A stretch of DNA of 64,000 bases. Origin: Smallanthus sonchifolius (taxonomy: Eukaryota > Streptophyta > Magnoliopsida > Asterales > Asteraceae). The notes beneath the pieces are model-generated. The model was not told the DNA's origin and made no database searches. It saw only the letters and a program-made list of their open reading frames with translations. The DNA lies in NCBI GenBank assembly GCA_023525975.1, contig CM042044.1, forward strand, positions 13,502,501 to 13,566,500, read 5' to 3'. Below, piece by piece: positions 34,480-47,544 of this stretch (positions are counted from its first letter, which is position 1; each line of letters starts with the position of its first letter). The translations under genes and the position numbers were made by a program.

Positions 34480-37258
34480 TATCTTATGGATAAAAGGCAT
34501 TAAATTCTTAAAACATTATAGATTTATAATTATATAAATAATATAATACTTAAACATTTGACTATAAATCCTATAAATTATTTTATAAAAATTATAAGAT
34601 AATAAAAGATGACAAAACTTATAAGACTTACTTGGTTTTTATAAAAATAAAACATACTTATTTTTATAAATAAAGCCCAGGGACCAAAACTGCCCATTTC
34701 CGAAACTCATTCCAAACTTAAATACATATTTCAACATAAAATGACAAGAACTACAAACTACAGGGACCTGTTTTGCAATAAGGCCAAACTCCCGAGACTG
34801 AATCCAGTCCCGAGTTCGACTCCCACCAAGACCCGGTTCCACCCCTATTTCGCGAAAACGCGATCTCCCGTCCAGATTCGTTGAACCTTGGGTTCGCCTC
34901 CCGCGTGCGACCCGTCCCCAAGGTGCTTTAATGATCAATTTCGGCCGAGACCACACGTGAAGCCGGATTTTAATCCGATCGGCTCAACCGTCCTCTTCCC
35001 ACCCGTTCGGGCATTCAATGATCAAATTGGCTATAAATAGCACCTGTACTACCTCAACGAAGTCACACACAAACTTTCTATACCTTCAATTCCACCTTAT
35101 CATACTTACACTGTCGAAATAAACCGGCGACCGCCGACCCTGAAGTCCAGAGCCGTTCTCGTTCATTTCATTATCAAAATAGGTAATTCGACTACTCTTC
35201 CTCTTCGATTTCAGTTAAGGATCAATAGCCCTCTGTTAAATTGCATTAACAGAGGGTTGATCACATCGTATTTGAGGGATTCGCATTCTAGGGTTCATCC
35301 GGTAATTGGGGGCGAAGTGGGATCTTGTTTATTAATTTATTTTTCCAGTATATACACCAGCGAACCCGTAGACGGGATGGTTGGTGTGTGTGTGTGTGCA
35401 TGCTTGACCCGGTCCGTGACCCGGGTTCGAGCCGGTTTTGCCCATTTCATTTTTTTATGCTTTTTCAATCAGTTTTAAATACTTTAATTATTTTTATAAA
35501 ATCTGTTAAACTTTTATAAACTTAAAAATGGTTTTCAATTACATTTTTATTTTCCAGAACTAATTTAATTAATTAAACTTAACTAAAAGTTATAACAATT
35601 AAATCTTTAAAAATAGTTTTAAATACTTAAAAACTATGAAAGTGTTTTTATACTTTTATAAAACTTGTGATTTCACATAAACTATTTATTTAAAGTAAAC
35701 TTTTATTAATTGTATTTTAAAGAATTCTTTTACCGTAATCTTTAATTTACACTTATAAACTTTTAAACTTATATAATTTTTGTAAACTCATAAAAGTTTA
35801 TAAAAAATTACTTAAAAAGCATAAACTTATAAATTTGTACACTTTATAATATTTAAATCTATTTGTTTATATAAAACGAGAGAAATAATTATACTTTATT
35901 GATTTTCTAAATAATTATAAAGTTAAAAACTTTATAAAATTCAAATGAAAACTTTAAACATTTATGAACTTGTAAAACTTTATTTAAATACTTATAAACT
36001 TATAAATTAATAGAAACTCTATTTAAAACCTATTAAACTTATGGTTCTCTTTTAGACTTTAAAAATGTTTATAAACTTATAATTAAGATATAACCATATT
36101 CTATTTAATATCTTATAAACTTATAAGTGTTATTATCTATTTAAACGTATTTATATTACGAATCTACTTGTATTATAAATACTTAATACTTATAAACTTA
36201 ATCAAATCTCAAATGATGTATGTTGATTATTCTTGTAAATTATTTAATTCTAAATACTTAGAAAACTATTTTGATTATTCTTACCTAACTTATATAACTA
36301 ATAATAGTGAAACTTTTTAATAATTATTTTAATTAATAATTATTCTAATCTATAAATCTATTAAACTTTGACATACAAGTCTTGTATCAAAACCTTTATT
36401 TTAAACTTCATAAACACAATAAATCCCATCTCCCATTTGGAACCCTAGTCAAATCTTGAAATCCTAGATCTTTTGTCTTAGACTTTTACTTAAATCTTTA
36501 GACTTACATACTTAGGCTTATCGTGAGGATATTCTCCCTCAAAGTCTTGCAAACACTCAATCCTTGTCGGATACTCTTCATTCAATCCAAGTGAGTATAC
36601 TTAGCCCCTTTTTCCTTTCTATACTTTTGGGGTGAAACATGTTCAAAAACATTAAACTTATGCAATTCTTGTACAACTATGATGCTTATTTAAAACTAGC
36701 ACATTCATTAACTTTGATCAAGCCTATGGTAACAATGATAGATCTATTGTATTTGACCAATCCACCTTGATTGATTGACCCCTTCGGGGGGAGCCCTTGG
36801 TGATTGTTACTGAATTAAACTTTAAACTTGAGAATTATAAGGGTAACCTGCGGGTTATGCCTAAACTTGGTTGGAGGGTTGAAGTGCACAATGTCTAAGA
36901 TACTTGTTTCTCATACTTATATTATAGAATGCATATATCATAGTGAATTGTAATTCTTCTCAAATACTTGTTAAACTGTGTCAAAACCTTTGTATCTCAC
37001 CAACTATTTTGTAGTTGACAGATTCTTTCACATGTTTCAGGTTCTACAACATGAGACTTTATCGTGATCACATAGGATGCTTGGACCTACAATGCTTAAT
37101 CAATTAGACTTGTATTCTTGCTATGTATTTGATTTATTCTTTGTATTGAATCTTAAATTATTTATTAATGAAATATTGAAACTTTAATAGTCAACCTTGT
37201 GCTATTGAACAACCGCGTCCGCCCCGACGTATAATCCGCCGTCGGTTGGGGTGTGACA
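34342..37258 (+). repeat. 5' LTR of the large element
   Basis: TG...CA ends. It contains an (AT)n run at about 34,437-34,477, and very AT-rich sequence at 35,500-36,420 with the repeated phrase AAACTTATAAA. The open frames inside are not genes. Confidence 0.9.
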
Positions 37259-39765
37259 GATTGGTATCAGAGCCTTGGTTATAGGGAATTAGGTTATTAG
37301 ACACATGACCTAGACTATAACTTAGGAGACCCAAACATGAGTTATCTCATGTCCTCTACTAGGAAATTCTCTCCTCATTCTATTCTTAAATCTTATACGT
37401 GAACGCTTGGAGATTTTACGATTCTACTCATCTACGTGCTACAAGAGTCTACTACATCGAGGACACGTTCCTAGGCTTTAAGCCTAATCCACCACTAAAC
37501 TCTCGTCAAGAATATTTGAGTTCTAGACAATGTATGAGAACTTGTGCGGACCGGAAGGGTGGATACCTGTATTCTGGGAAATTCTGTCAAGGAAAGCATT
37601 TCGTACAAATCCAAATCAACCGATGGACCCGTATGCTTTCCTGGGAATTCTTGGGATGAGTATCCACTTATAGGAATGCATGACTTCTCTAAACATTAGT
37701 GAGCTTAGATCTCTCTTGATATGTCAAAGTACTTACTTAGTGATATGCACTAAAGGAGTACCATCTCAAGTACTATACACTTCATAAATTCGTGATTCAA
37801 AAACTTTCCTCTGTAACCTTTACTCTGTGATTCTTATGTTCCGTCTTTTCAAGGATTGTCACATGACAGCATGCTTACTCGTCATGACCTGAAGGAGTTA
37901 CCTTCAAGGAGAAATTCTTACGAGATTACACTTAAAAAAACTACATGCATAAACTTATAGATACTACCCAATAAACTTCGTGATCGTTGTAATACAACCC
38001 TTAAAACTATGTATTACTCTACAAATTCTCCTATAAACTTCATTATTTTATGAACATCACACCTAAGGGGAAACCCTTGTGTCTCATTTCATTTTTCGTC
38101 ACTCAAGCAAACTTCATTATATGACTAACTCAAAACTTTGTTACACTTTTATATATCTCAAAACCTTCATACGTCCTTAAAACTTACACATCACCGTTTC
38201 TTGTAAACAAAACTTAACGTCTTTTAAACCTAATGTACATTAACAAAGGGATTAGTAACCTGATCGTTTTCCCGCAAGAGAAGAAGCCTACCATAGAATA
38301 AACAAGCTCCACGTTTAAGACTCTAAACCCATAGTGAACCTTGACATAGTACTATAAACCCAAACATCGGTGACAACAACTGAGAAAAGTTGTAGGCACA
38401 TGAGGAAGTTCTGGCTAGGGAAATAGGGTACATAAGTGAGTCCTTGTGACCCACCCCTTCTTCCGGGAATTCTCTTCGTTAGCCCACCAACTTCAAGCCA
38501 AAAGCCATTTTTTTATATTACTGTGATGACTCAGTATTATGAATAAAAACCTTTTTGAACGTATTAAATCAACTCGCTTACACACCTTAATTTTTCCGTT
38601 TAAATCGCATTATGTAAGGGCTAGAAGTCCCAATTTTGAAACATTTAATGAAAGTTATCTTGAAATTTATCTTGTTATCACTTACTAGTTTGACTTTCCT
38701 TCTAGCACTACAAACTTAACACTTCTTACCCAAACACTTCCGTCAAGAGTAGCTCACGTTAGTACTTGAGATAATTAACAACATTGCATTAAAAATCCTA
38801 AGTGACACACGCATACTTGAAGAATAAACTTTGAACAAACCTTCTAATTCGTAAGCACTCTTTTAAAACAACACGAATTACGAACCATTGCTATAATCAA
38901 CTATGATCCCTACCCCTTATATAGACTTAACGCTTCTAAACTTGACCAACTTTTTGTTTGACAATCATACATACCTTTTCATAAGACTTACTTATACTAT
39001 TTATCAATGTCCAACTCGTCATTTTTAAACATCTTAATTACACTCTATATAAAAAAAAACTATACCTGCTGTTGTGAAACAAGATAAATCATTTGTAAAC
39101 ACACTATCATAAACGTTATCGAAACTTTTCCCGTTACCCTATGCTTGGAGACTTTCCTCATTCAAATCTTGTCACATAAAAGACTTACTATAAATCACAA
39201 CGGGGACTAAAAGCTTAAATACACGTTGCTAAAACATTAAACTTTGTATACATCACTATAAGGTCGGAGACTTTTGAGTCATGTAAAACTTGTACAAATA
39301 TTCAATCCCGCATTCTTAAAACTAAACATGATCAATAAAGGATCATGTAAAGCTTAATACTGAAACTTGAAACTCAACTGACTTATCCTATTTTCAAACT
39401 TATACTTGGATTCTTAGTCTTGAAAACTTGGTGTGTCCATCCTAACCAAACCCTATAAGACTTGATAAACGTACATTCCATATATACGAGAAAACTTCAC
39501 TCTTGATACTAGACACTAGCAGGAAGGAGGACATTACTCTCTTTAGCAGAATACATCCCCTGACTCCTATCTAAACCAAACATCGGGATCCACTAATCTT
39601 CTTGACAACTCGAATCTTCTGTGAGAAAGCGTATAACGGTTAATCCTGTTCCAAACGCTGTCCCATACCTCTCTTAAACACTAGAGTATTTAGATAACCA
39701 CTTTATACTCGAAACGTAATCGTATACTTCTATACACTGAAGCTAAACTAAGAGACTTTAAGCTA
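37259..39765 (+). other. Internal region of the large element, non-coding
   Basis: Leader and body after the primer site. The longest frame (37,399-37,659, 86 codons) has no known retroviral motif and is probably chance. Confidence 0.75.
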
Positions 39766-40705
39766 TTCTATGTTTGACGTATTCTTGTTCAAACACAATT
39801 TAAACTATTCTATGTTTGACGTATTCTTGTTCAAACACAATTTAAACTATTCTATGTTTGACGTATTCTTGTTCAAACACAATTTAAACTATTCTATGTT
39901 TGACATATTCTTGATCAAACACAATTTAAACTATTCTATGTTCGACGTATTCTTGTACAAACACAATTTAAACTATTCTGTGTTTGACGTATTCTTGTTC
40001 GAACACAATTTAAACTATCCTATGTTTGACGTATTCTTGATCAAACACAATTTAAACTATTCTATGTTGACGTATTCTTGTTCAAACACAGTTTGAGCTA
40101 CCCCATGTTTGACGTATTCTTGTTCAAACATGATGAACATATGAGACTTTAAGCTACTCCATGTTTGACGTATTCTTGTTCAAACATGATGAACGTATGA
40201 GACTTTAAACTACTCCATGTTTGACGTATTCTTGTTCAAACATGATGAACGTATGAGACTTTAAACTACTCCATGTTTGACGTATTCTTGTTCAAACATG
40301 ATGAACGTATGAGACTTTAAACTACTCCATGTTTGGCGTATTCTTGTTCAAACATGATGAACGTACCAGACTTTAAGCTACTCCATGTTTGACGTATGCT
40401 TGTTCGAACCCGATGGACGTATAAGACTTTAAGCTTCTCCATGTTTGACGTATGCTTGTTCAAACACGATGGACGTATAAGACTTTAAGCTACTCCATGT
40501 TTGACGTATGCTTGTTCAAACACGATGGACGTATAAGACTTTAAACTATTCCATGTTTGACGTATGTTTATTTAAACATGATGAACGTATAAGACTTTTA
40601 AACTACTCAAGGTTTGATGTATTCTTGATCAAACACGAGGAAAGTGTAAAGACTTTAAACTATCCAATGATTGAAGTATTCCTAATCAATCATGAGGAAA
40701 CTTTG
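39766..40705. repeat. Hairpin array F: ~19 tandem units with TGTTTGA/TCAAACA stems
   Basis: Eight 42-bp units (to about 40,098) are followed by about eleven 56-bp units. Each contains TGTTTGA, ~11 bases, then TCAAACA, an inverted repeat; in the 56-bp class the stem lengthens to CATGTTTGA/TCAAACATG. The last unit, near 40,666-40,693, reads ATGATTGA...TCAATCAT, a paired change keeping complementarity. The open frame across the 42-bp units exists because 42 is a multiple of three; it is not evidence for a protein. Confidence 0.9.
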
Positions 40706-42571
40706 AAACTCTAAATCTTGTCACATTCTTTTCTTTAGTCGTGAGTTAAACAAATTCTTGTACTCTTTCTTGATCCACGCACAAACGGAAGGACCTATGC
40801 GGACTATGCGACGATTTAAATGCTTGCGGGTGTACACGTAAGTATGAAAAATCAACGTATGAGAAAACATAATAAACTTTGTCGTGTGCTATGATCTGAG
40901 GCTTATCGTAGAAGGTAGCCACGGAACTTAGATACCGTAGTAAATCCTTAGACGCATGAGTTTACAAACTCAAATCGTTAAACTATCATCAAATCCACCC
41001 TAAGTGATACATCTCACTTGAAATCCTGAATGGAAATTCAGCAGATATTCTCTCAAATACATTTCTGAAAACAAATCTTCACATATTTCGATGAAATTAT
41101 ATACTTTTTAGGTAAACTCTTGGTAACCATACGCTTTGAAAACTTAGAAACTCAAGCGAAATCTTATTCCTATAGATGCTTTCCCTTTAGAAATCTAAAC
41201 GTAACACAGGGTTTACTTGAGAACGTAAAGTATCTTTCTCATTATACGTGTGCGTATCATAGATTCAAATCCTAAACTAAGCCATTCTACCGTAATTTCG
41301 GGACGAAATTTCCTAAAGTAGGGGAGACTGTAATATCCAAGATTTTCCCGACGAAATTTCTTTTCTAAATCCGTTATAAATACAAATATTTAGAACCTAT
41401 ATTTATCTAATTTATATACTTAGATATATATATATATATAATTGAGACTCATTTTAACATATATATATATATATATGTGTGTGTGTATCTTATGGATAAA
41501 AGGCATTAAATTCTTAAAACATTATAGATTTATAATTATATAAATAATATAATACTTAAACATGTAGACTATAAATCCTATAAATTATTTTATAAAAATT
41601 ATAAGATAATAAAAGATGACAAAACTTATAAGACTTACTTGGTTTTTATAAAAATAAAACATACTTATTTTTATAAATAAAGCCCAGGGACCAAAACTGC
41701 CCATTTCCGAAACTCATTCCAAACTTAAATACATATTTCAACATAAAATGACAAGAACTACAAACTACAGGGACCTGTTTTGCAATAAGGCCAAACTCCC
41801 GAGACTGAATCCAGTCCCGAGTTCGACTCCCACCAAGACCCGGTTCCACCCCTATTTCGTGAAAACGCGATCTCCCGTCCAGATTCGTTGAACCTTGGGT
41901 TCGCCTCCCGCGTGCGACCCGTCCCCAAGGTGCTTTAATGATCAATTTCGGCCGAGACCACGCGTGAAGCCGGATTTTAATCCGATCGGCTCAACCGTCC
42001 TCTTCCCACCCGTTCGGGCATTCAATGATCAAATTGGCTATAAATTGCACCTGTACTACCTCAACGAAGTCACACACAAACTTTCTATACCTTCAATTCC
42101 ACCTTATCATACTTACACTGTTGAAATAAACCGGCGACCGCCGACCCTGAAGTCCAGAGCCGTTCTCGTTCGTTTCATTATCAAAATAGGTAATTCGACT
42201 ACTCTTCCACTTCGATTTCAGTTAAGGATCAATAGCCCTCTGTTAAATTGCATTAACAGAGGGTTGATCACATCGTATTTGAGGGATTCGCATTCTAGGG
42301 TTCATCCGGTAATTGGGGGCGAAGTGGGATCTTGTTTATTAATTTATTTTTCCAGTATATACACCAGCGAACCCGTAGCCGGGATGGTTGGTGTGTGTGT
42401 GCATGCTTGACCCGGTCCGTGACCCGGGTTCGAGCTGGTTTTGCCCATTTCATTTTTTTATGCTTTTTCAATCAGTTTTAAATACTTTAATTATTTTTAT
42501 AAAATCTGTTAAACTTTTATAAACTTAAAAATGGTTTTCAATTACATTTTTATTTTCCAGAACTAATTTAA

Positions 42572-44756
42572 CTAGTTTTATACCCGTCCGGTGGCCGGGA
42601 CGTTTTGACGTATTTTTTAATATGGAATAACTGTTGTTCTTTAAATTGTAAGCAAAACCAGACAAGATCGATGGATCTCAGCGGCGGTGGCCGTGTTCCT
42701 TAATCGTATTAGCAAAGATGAAGTACAAATGAAAGGCTTTTATACATTTAGAATCATTAATACGTCGACATTACAAAATGAAAATTAGAACAATAGGAAC
42801 TACACCATTAAAAAGAGGTATTTTTTATTCAATTCAACCTTTTTATGTTTAGTTTTTTATATATCTTTTAATGGGTTCTTTTGTTTTATTTCTTTGGGTT
42901 GTGCTTTGGGGTGAAGCTATTTGGGCTTATTCAAGAATCAAGATATTCATAAAACTCTAATGACACATTCACTCAAACTCTTGCTTTCACTATATGTATA
43001 AAAAAACAACCTTTTAAGTATCAATAGGTATACCCAACATTTGAGCAGATATTAAATAATTTATGATTTATCCTAATTGTCTAATTCCTTTTAATAATAC
43101 ACACTAATCAACGACAAAATCAGTTTAGCAATGAAATCAACATTTAATATTTAGCAAGATAGCAAGAAATTGGGTTAACAAAATCAGTTTAGCAATGAAA
43201 CATATGTTTAAATTAACATACCCTTGCGCCAAAAATTGATTTCATCAAATCCCACCGGCCGTTATAATTTAGATCAAGGTTTCCAGTGGGTCGCGTTATA
43301 ATTTCATCAAATCAAGAACTAAAACACTCCTTTCTTTTTTCCTTTTTATAATTTCAGTGAAATCAACGGCGTTGAACGGGTCAAAGCTCACCCAAAGTCA
43401 CCCAAATGGAAACAGAATGAACGGGTCAACACTCAAAACTAAAAAAGGATTAAAGGGATTGTTCACGAGCTAAATGCACATGTTAATAGGTTATATTAGA
43501 TAACATTTAAAGTAAATGTAAGATTAGTGGATTGTTCATAAGTGACTAACCATACAATGTTTAACTATCTTTAATGATGAGACCAAAATAATTTCTCAAT
43601 TGTTAATAAGAAGTTTCATGATCATGTTGCTAAGCTTTTAAACATGCAATCTCCATTGATTCAGTAAGAGACATAAATTATACCCGTGTGTTTGGATGTG
43701 AAGCTACACACTGCAAGGGGTGTATTAAAACAATTTCCTGCAGGTATGCAATACTTGGAATGAGTTATGTTGTAAATTAACAAATTCAGAAGGCAGAGCA
43801 CACCAACTCATTGCATATAAAAAATAAATTAAGCATAAACTAATTCCTTGTTAAAATAGGCAAAAAAAAAAACGCTTGTGCTTACAATAGTTCAAGGCTC
43901 CACCGAGACAATCTGACTCAACCTGTTTTGAACCGTTACTAGACATGACAATTTGACTCAACCCGTTTTGAACCGTTACTGGACATGTCCGACCCACCCA
44001 TTTTGCGAGAGGATAAATACCTCGAAAGTAGCCGTACCCTGTAGATTTGAAATGCCCTGAAATGGTTCATGAACTGATGCTTCAAATAATGCTCTGTCCA
44101 CCGCTAAATTCTTGATTAGGTTAAAAACTAAAGCATCTTCGTTGCTGACAATTTACCAAGTGATGCACCTACCTTCCTTCCTTTCCTTTGGGAAACTCGG
44201 CTACAAGAGAGAAATTAGGCCATCTAATTTTGAGCTCCTGATCATACAAAGGGCAGAAGAAATCTCATTTTCTTCCATTGAGCACACATCCAAAAACAGA
44301 TATTCGAGATGGGCTAGTACTGAAGTTGGAAGCTTATATGGCATGCCACCTGCACTCAAGTACTTTAACCAAACACGAAAATCAAAATTAATAAACATTG
44401 TTTTCTTACATCAGATATAATCTCTAACTTAAATACTACCTTCATGTAATATCCAAAGCCCAAATCAAAGGAACACAACTATAAAAGATCAACAAATGTA
44501 AACTTGCTTCATCCTGCTGCAAAGTCAATGACATTTTGATATCCATTATGCATTAAAGTTATTATCTTTATAATAAAATCAATAAGGGAAGGAGCCTCAT
44601 AAATGGTAAATGGACCTTACCAAAACGATATGCTCAAGCCGCGGGCACTTGGAGAGGAACCATTGAAGCATTTGAGCAGAAACCTGAACGTTCATAAACA
44701 TCATGCATAACACTTTTACACCGAGAAGAATAGTTAAATGACACCTCATAAATGGT
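42572..44756 (-). mobile_element. Helitron-like insertion in the 3' LTR
   Basis: On the - strand the insert ends with a GC-rich hairpin (plus-strand CGTCCGGTGGCCGGGACG, 42585-42602), a 9-base spacer and CTAG (42572-42575) abutting a host T. That is the diagnostic Helitron 3' end. The intact 5' LTR shows the target as AA|TT, consistent with A-T insertion. The other end lacks the expected TC; instead 44 bp of LTR is repeated there with AAATGGT microhomology, suggesting an incomplete or repaired 5' end. It carries fragments of an F-box/LRR gene. Confidence 0.72.
44201..44683 (-). pseudogene. Captured F-box/FBD/LRR gene fragment
   Basis: Two exon-like pieces lie on the - strand. 44683-44621 reads VSAQMLQWFLSKCPRLEHIV between an acceptor CAG and a donor GTAAGG (exactly 21 codons). 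About 44,375-44,201 reads LKYLSAGGMPYKLPTS, then ALCMIRSSKLDGLI. Both resemble leucine-rich segments of plant F-box/FBD/LRR proteins of the At1g13570 kind, substrate adaptors of SCF ubiquitin ligases. The F-box itself is absent and introns are retained, so this is DNA-level capture. A further plausible exon at 44,040-44,110 was not identified. Confidence 0.68.
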
Positions 44757-46535
44757 AAAATGGTTTTCAATTACATTTTTATTTTCCAGAACTAATTTAA
44801 TTAATTAAACTTAACTAAAAATTATAACAATTAAATCTTTAAAAATAGTTTTAAATACTTAAAAACTATGAAAGTGTTTTTATACTTTTATAAAACTTGC
44901 GATTTCACATAAACTATTTATTTAAAGTAAACTTTTATTAATTGTATTTTAAAGAATTCTTTTACCGTAATCTTTAATTTACACTTATAAACTTTTAAAC
45001 TTATATAATTTTTGTAAACTCATAAAAGTTTATAAAAATTTACTTAAAAAGCATAAACTTATAAATTTGTACACTTTATAATATTTAAATCTATTTGTTT
45101 ATATAAAACGAGAGAAATAATTATACTTTATTGATTTTCTAAATAATTATAAAGTTATAAACTTTGTAAAATTCAAATGAAAACTTTAAACATTTATGAA
45201 CTTGTAAAACTTTATTTAAACACTTATAAACTTATAAATTAATAGAAACTCTATTTAAAACCTATTAAACTTATGGTTCTCTTTTAGACTTTAAAAATGT
45301 TTATAAACTTATAATTAAGATATAACCATATTCTATTTAATATCTTATAAACTTATAAGTGTTATTATCTATTTAAACGTATTTATATTACGAATCTACT
45401 TGTATTATAAATACTTAATACTTAGAAACTTAATCAAATCTCAAATGATGTATGTTGATTATTCTTGTAAATTATTTAATTCTAAATACTTAGAAAACTA
45501 TTTTGATTATTCTTACCTAACTTATATAATTAATAATAGTGAAACTTTTTAATAATTATTCTAATTTATAAATCTATTAAACTTTGACATACAAGTCTTG
45601 TATCAAAACCTTTATTTTAAACTTGATTTAAACTTCATAAACACAATAAATCCCATCTCCCATTTGGAACCCTAGTCAAATCTTGAAATCCTAGATCTTT
45701 TGTCTTAGACTTTTACTTAAATCTTTAGACTTACATACTTAGGCTTATCGTGAGGATATTCTCCCTCAAAGTCTTGCAAACACTCAATCCTTGTCGGATA
45801 CTCTTCATCCAATCCAAGTGAGTATACTTAGCCCCTTTTTCCTTTCTATACTTTTGGGGTGAAACATGTTCAAAAACATTAAACTTAAGCAACTCTTGTA
45901 CAACTATGACTAGATGCTTATTCTTATGTTAAACATGAGACTTGTATGCTTAGATTAAACTTAAAACTAGCACATTCATTAACTTTGATCAAGCCTATGG
46001 TAACAATGATAGATCTATTGTATTTGACCAATCCACCTTGATTGATTGACCCCTTCGGGGGGGAGCCCTTGGTGATTGTTACTGAATTAAACTTTAAACT
46101 TGAGACTTATAAGGGTAACCTGCGGGTTATGCCTAAACTTGGTTGGAGGGTTGAAGTGCACAATGTCTAAGATACTTGTTTCTCATACTTACATTATAGA
46201 ATGCATATATCATAGTGAATTGTAATTCTTCTCAAATACTTGTTAAACTGTGTCAAAACCTTTGTATCTCACCAACTATTTTGTAGTTGACAGATTCTTT
46301 CACATGTTTCTGGTTCTACAACATGAGACTTTATCGTGATCACATAGGATGCTTGGACCTAGAATGCTTAATCAATTAGACTTGTATTCTTGCTATGTAT
46401 TTGATTTATTCTTTGTATTGAATCTTAAATTATTTATTAATGAAATATTGAAACTTTAATAGTCAACCTTGTGCTATTGAACAACCGCGTCCGCCCTGAC
46501 GTATAATCCGCCGTCGGTTGGGGTGTGACATAATA

Positions 46536-47544
46536 AGACTCATTGTAGTCCTATAAAAACCTATAAGACATAATATGACATAATCAAGGCTATAATGGGT
46601 TATTAAGAGTAATCAAGGCCTAGTTTGGTCCATTGAGGAAAGTAAGACATGTTATTGGCCGTTAACATCAAATATGACTCAGTACAGTCTTATAGAACCC
46701 TCTAAGACATAATATAGGCTATAATGGCCATTAAGAGCAATCAAGGCACAATATGGTCTATTAATGAAAGTATGATATGTTATTGGCCGTAAATATCTAA
46801 TATGACTCACTTCATCCTTTACATCCATCTAAGACATAATAAAATCTATAATGGGCCATTAAGAGCAATCAAGGGCCAATATGGTCCATCAAAGTAAGTA
46901 TGACATGTTATTGGCCGTAAACATATATTATGAGTCACTGCAGTTCTATACATCCCACTAAGACATAAAATGACATAATGAAGGCTAAAATGGGCCATTA
47001 AGAGTAACCGAGGTCCAATATAGCTCATTAAGGAAGGTATGCCATTTTGTTAGCCGTTAACATCTAATATGACTCGCTAGACTAAATATACACGAGGCAT
47101 AATATGACATAATCAAGGCTAAAATGGGTTATTAAGAGCAATGTAGGCCAAATATGGTCCATTGAGGAAAGTTTGACATGTTATTGGTCGTTAACATCGA
47201 ATTTGAATCAGTACGGTATTAACCCTCTAAGACATAATATGACATAATATAGACTAGAGTGGGCCATTAAGTGCAATCAAAGCCCAATATGATCTATTAT
47301 AGAAACTGTGACATATTATCGGTCGTTAACATCTAATATGACTCTAAGCAGACCTATACAACCCTCTGAGACATAATATAACATAATGAAGGCTATACTG
47401 GGCCATTAAGAGCAGCTAAGGCCCTATATGGTCTGCTAAGGCAGGTATGACATGCTATAGGCCGTTAAAATCTAATATGACTCACTACAGTCATATACAA
47501 CCCTCTAAGCCATAATATGACATAATGAAGGCAAAATGGGCCAC
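46536..47544. repeat. ~139-bp satellite array, block 5
   Basis: About seven units resume after the large element and stop at TATATATATA near 47,545, where an LTR-like fragment begins. The open frame at 46,846-47,028 is satellite. Confidence 0.85.

Larger units (their letters stand above)
34342..46530 (+). mobile_element. Large non-coding LTR retrotransposon (LARD-like), 12.2 kb
   Basis: A perfect 5-bp target duplication TAATA flanks it (34337-34341, 46531-46535). The 5' LTR 34342-37258 (2.9 kb) begins TGTAATATCC and ends GGTGTGACA. The primer site TGGTATCAGAGC (37262-37273) matches initiator-Met tRNA. The internal region of ~4.08 kb has no Gag, protease, reverse transcriptase or integrase. 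The purine tract AAAGTAGGGGAGAC (41325-41338) precedes the 3' LTR (41339-46530), itself split by a 2.2 kb insert. The tract's context (GGGACGAAATTTC) resembles gypsy chromoviruses, a likely source of helper proteins. The LTRs differ by many substitutions and small indels, including ~46 bp unique to the 3' LTR near 45,910, so the element is not new. Confidence 0.9.
41339..46530 (+). repeat. 3' LTR of the large element, interrupted
   Basis: Matches the 5' LTR at 41339-42571 and from 44757 to the end. A 44-bp stretch (42528-42571) is repeated at 44757-44800 on the other side of the insert. The small open frames (41,646-41,945 and 41,895-42,410) are LTR shadows; their counterparts occur in the 5' LTR. 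Confidence 0.9.

Noticed and set aside
39770..40096. 108-codon frame with perfect 14-residue repeats (MFDVFLFKHNLNYS)
   Set aside because: The 42-bp DNA repeat is a multiple of three, so an open frame appears automatically. It lies inside a non-coding LTR element without start context, and neighbouring 56-bp units break the frame.
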